Positions 36,203-37,416 of a stretch of 37,416 nucleotides of DNA are shown here, one piece after another. The DNA comes from an uncultured Oscillospiraceae bacterium (lineage in GTDB: Bacteria > Bacillota > Clostridia > Oscillospirales > Oscillospiraceae). A program made the position numbers and the translations under genes. Positions within the stretch are counted from its first letter, which is position 1, and every line of letters starts with the position of its first letter. The notes under the pieces were generated by a model, which saw only the letters and a list, made by a program, of their open reading frames with translations, was not told the origin of the DNA and did no database searches. The stretch is taken from the NCBI GenBank assembly GCA_949935795.1, contig CATLFX010000026.1, forward strand, positions 1 through 37,416, given 5' to 3'.

Positions 36203-36973
36203 TTACGCGCCGCATCCGCCCCCGCTTCCGGCGCAGCCGTGCTTATCCTCCCCGCAGTGTCCGTGGTGCTCATGGCCGTGGTGGCTGCAGTGGACGTCCG
36301 CCTGGTAGTTCAGCGTTCCCGCCAGGAAGTTCTTGACCGCGCCGTCGGCGTCTCCGGCCACGCCGCCGCAGAGCCTGATCCCGGCCTGGGCCAGCGCCTG
36401 CTGCGCGCCGCCCCCGATTCCGCCGCAGATCAGCACGTCCACCCCCTGGCCGGACAAAAAGCCGGCCAGCGCCCCGTGGCCGCTGCCGGTGGTGTCGGCG
36501 AGCCGCTCCTGGGCAATCTTCCCGTCCACAATGTCGTAGAGCTTCATCTGGCTGGTGTGCCCGAAGTGCTGGAACACCAGCCCGTCCTCATAGGGAACCG
36601 CAATTCTCATCGTAGAGCCTCCTGTTCTTTTGACTTGGTTGTCTCCCCAGCGGCAGTTCCGCCCGCAGCCATACTCCCGGTCCCCTTGGCAGACGCGGTA
36701 GTGGCCCCCGGAAATGGACAGCGCCTTTCCGTTTACCAGGCAGTCGGCGACCTTGAACCGGGCGCTCTCATAGATCTCCGTCGCCGTCGTCCGGGAGATT
36801 TTCATCTGAGCGGCGCACTGTTCGTGGGTCCGCCCCTCATAATCGACCAGCCGGATCACTTCGTATTCGTCCACGGTCAAGACGGTCTCCCCGGCGCTCT
36901 CCGCCGTCCGCGGGGCAAAGCCGCGGCAGTCCGGTTCTGTGCAGACCCGGCGGCAGCGGGTTGGCCGAGCCAT
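36203..36973 (-). CDS. DUF134 DNA-binding domain fused to a NifX/NifB-type domain
   Basis: The 256-residue frame holds an N-terminal DUF134 domain (ARPTRCRRVCTEPDCRGF, then a helix-turn-helix LTVDEYEVIRLVDYEGRTHEQCAAQMKISRTTATEIYESAR, and Cys-rich CGRNCRW). A second domain of the dinitrogenase-cofactor (NifX/NifB C-terminal) type begins MRIAVPYEDG and ends in a His/Cys-rich metal-binding tail. An AGGAGG at plus 36618-36623, 7 bp before that internal Met (36610), could start a separate 135-residue NifX-like protein. GGAGGGGAGAT precedes the upstream ATG. It may bind iron or iron-sulfur clusters and sense redox. No nitrogenase genes occur here. Confidence 0.85.
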   Translation of the reverse strand: MARPTRCRRVCTEPDCRGFAPRTAESAGETVLTVDEYEVIRLVDYEGRTHEQCAAQMKISRTTATEIYESARFKVADCLVNGKALSISGGHYRVCQGDREYGCGRNCRWGDNQVKRTGGSTMRIAVPYEDGLVFQHFGHTSQMKLYDIVDGKIAQERLADTTGSGHGALAGFLSGQGVDVLICGGIGGGAQQALAQAGIRLCGGVAGDADGAVKNFLAGTLNYQADVHCSHHGHEHHGHCGEDKHGCAGSGGGCGA

Positions 36974-37018
36974 ACTGTCATCTCCCCTCCCATGGAATTA
37001 CCGGCATATGTCGTTAAT

Positions 37019-37047
37019 AGAATACCTCATGCCGCGGAAAAAATCAA
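37019..37047 (-). promoter_or_regulatory. Promoter of the DUF134-dfx-crp operon
   Basis: On the minus strand TTGATT (plus 37042-37047) and TATTCT (37019-37024) have a 17-bp spacer. They lie about 45 bp upstream of the DUF134 start. Confidence 0.75.
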
Positions 37048-37115
37048 GCCGCTGAGAAAAATAATTCGACCCGCCGGGAATTGCTTCAGCCGCTCATTGC
37101 TTTGGGGCCGGCCCC

Positions 37116-37292
37116 CTATTTCCGGGCGGATTGCGCCTGATACTCCGTGGGGGTCAGCTTCATGTACCGCTTAAACACCTTGGTAAAGTAGTAGGCGTTG
37201 TCGTAGCCCAGCATATGGGACACCTCGTACACCATATGCTTTCCATCCTGGAGCAAGGTGCAGGCGTATTTCACCTTGGTGGCGTTTACATA
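37116..37292 (-). pseudogene. AraC-family regulator truncated by an insertion sequence
   Basis: The frame on the minus strand reads PYVNATKVKYACTLLQDGK, then VYEVSHMLGYDNAYYFTKVFKRYMKLTPTEYQAQSARK and TAG. This is the second half of an AraC DNA-binding domain: the end of helix-turn-helix 1 and all of helix-turn-helix 2 with the signature. The first half of that domain and the whole sensor part are missing, replaced at about 37293 by the mobile-element end. It may have regulated neighbouring genes. It is broken unless the rest lies beyond the insertion. Confidence 0.8.
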
Positions 37293-37416
37293 GGGCCTGC
37301 TGAAAAACTTTTAAGCAGCTAAAAAAGTGAGGAACAGGAATTGCATAAAGAGAAACTGCGGAGAAACTGCGAAGAAACAGCTGAGAAAGATTCGGAAGTA
37401 TGGTATCATAAAGGAG
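37293..37416 (+). mobile_element. Left end of an insertion sequence with transposase promoter (partial)
   Basis: From GGGCCTGCTGAAAAAC at about 37293 the sequence is AT-richer and cuts the AraC gene. CTGCT/AGCAG pair near the end. Tandem copies of GAGAAACTGCG (37350-37360, 37361-37371) follow. The window closes with TATCAT and AAAGGAG, a -10 box and ribosome binding site that a transposase would need. The family cannot be fixed from 124 bp. Confidence 0.6.

Overview
The window carries the chromosomal replication-origin neighbourhood of a high-GC, anaerobic member of the Clostridia. Codon use is strongly G/C-biased. The combination of dnaA-dnaN-S4-recF-remB-gyrB-gyrA with rpmH-rnpA-yidD-yidC-khpB, hemZ, a Prp-processed L27, desulfoferrodoxin and SorC-type sugar regulation resembles Oscillospiraceae (Flavonifractor/Lawsonibacter-like). 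That placement is inference; no rRNA is present to confirm it.

Layout. 1-310: decayed end of a serine recombinase. 356-11217 (minus strand): rnhA, gyrA, gyrB, a PH-domain protein, remB, recF, an S4-domain protein, dnaN and dnaA, with a DnaA-box cluster between dnaN and dnaA. 11370-20387 (plus strand): rpmH, rnpA, yidD, yidC, khpB, an MBL hydrolase, hemZ, rplU-prp-rpmA, an acetyltransferase and obgE. Transcription diverges at 11260-11420, as expected around an origin. 20607-22007: a lower-GC islet with three small Xre-type regulators and an unknown protein. 22014-24520: a ClC transporter and gapA. 24995-31886: an L-rhamnose/dihydroxyacetone catabolic block (rhaB, a FucI/AraA-type isomerase, rhaD, a SorC-family regulator, dhaL, dhaK, a VOC protein). 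31967-32945: a decayed hydrolase/TetR pair. 32995-36973: a redox-stress block (thioredoxin, CoA-disulfide reductase-rhodanese, Crp/Fnr regulator, desulfoferrodoxin, DUF134-NifX). 37116-37416: an AraC-family gene cut by the end of an insertion sequence.

The most unusual content is non-coding. Several families of structured repeats fill the intergenic spaces. The largest (R1, four copies of about 255 bp) has nested stems whose two arms change together between copies, plus a terminal hairpin that abuts stop codons. A second family (R2) is a variable hairpin followed by a fixed flank. A third (R4) is a GC-rich hairpin found in the rplU leader, after obgE, inside a MITE, and apparently in frame inside rhaB. 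A 265-bp MITE with TAAA duplications lies upstream of rhaB. Paired-arm covariation within one genome is the signature of selected structure, so R1 is the main candidate for an undescribed element.

Several gene models need care. The apparent TetR-thioredoxin fusion is a frameshift read-through. The DUF134-NifX fusion has an intact internal ribosome binding site. rhaB has an insertion and a short C-terminus. Start codons for dnaA, remB and the SorC regulator are best moved downstream.
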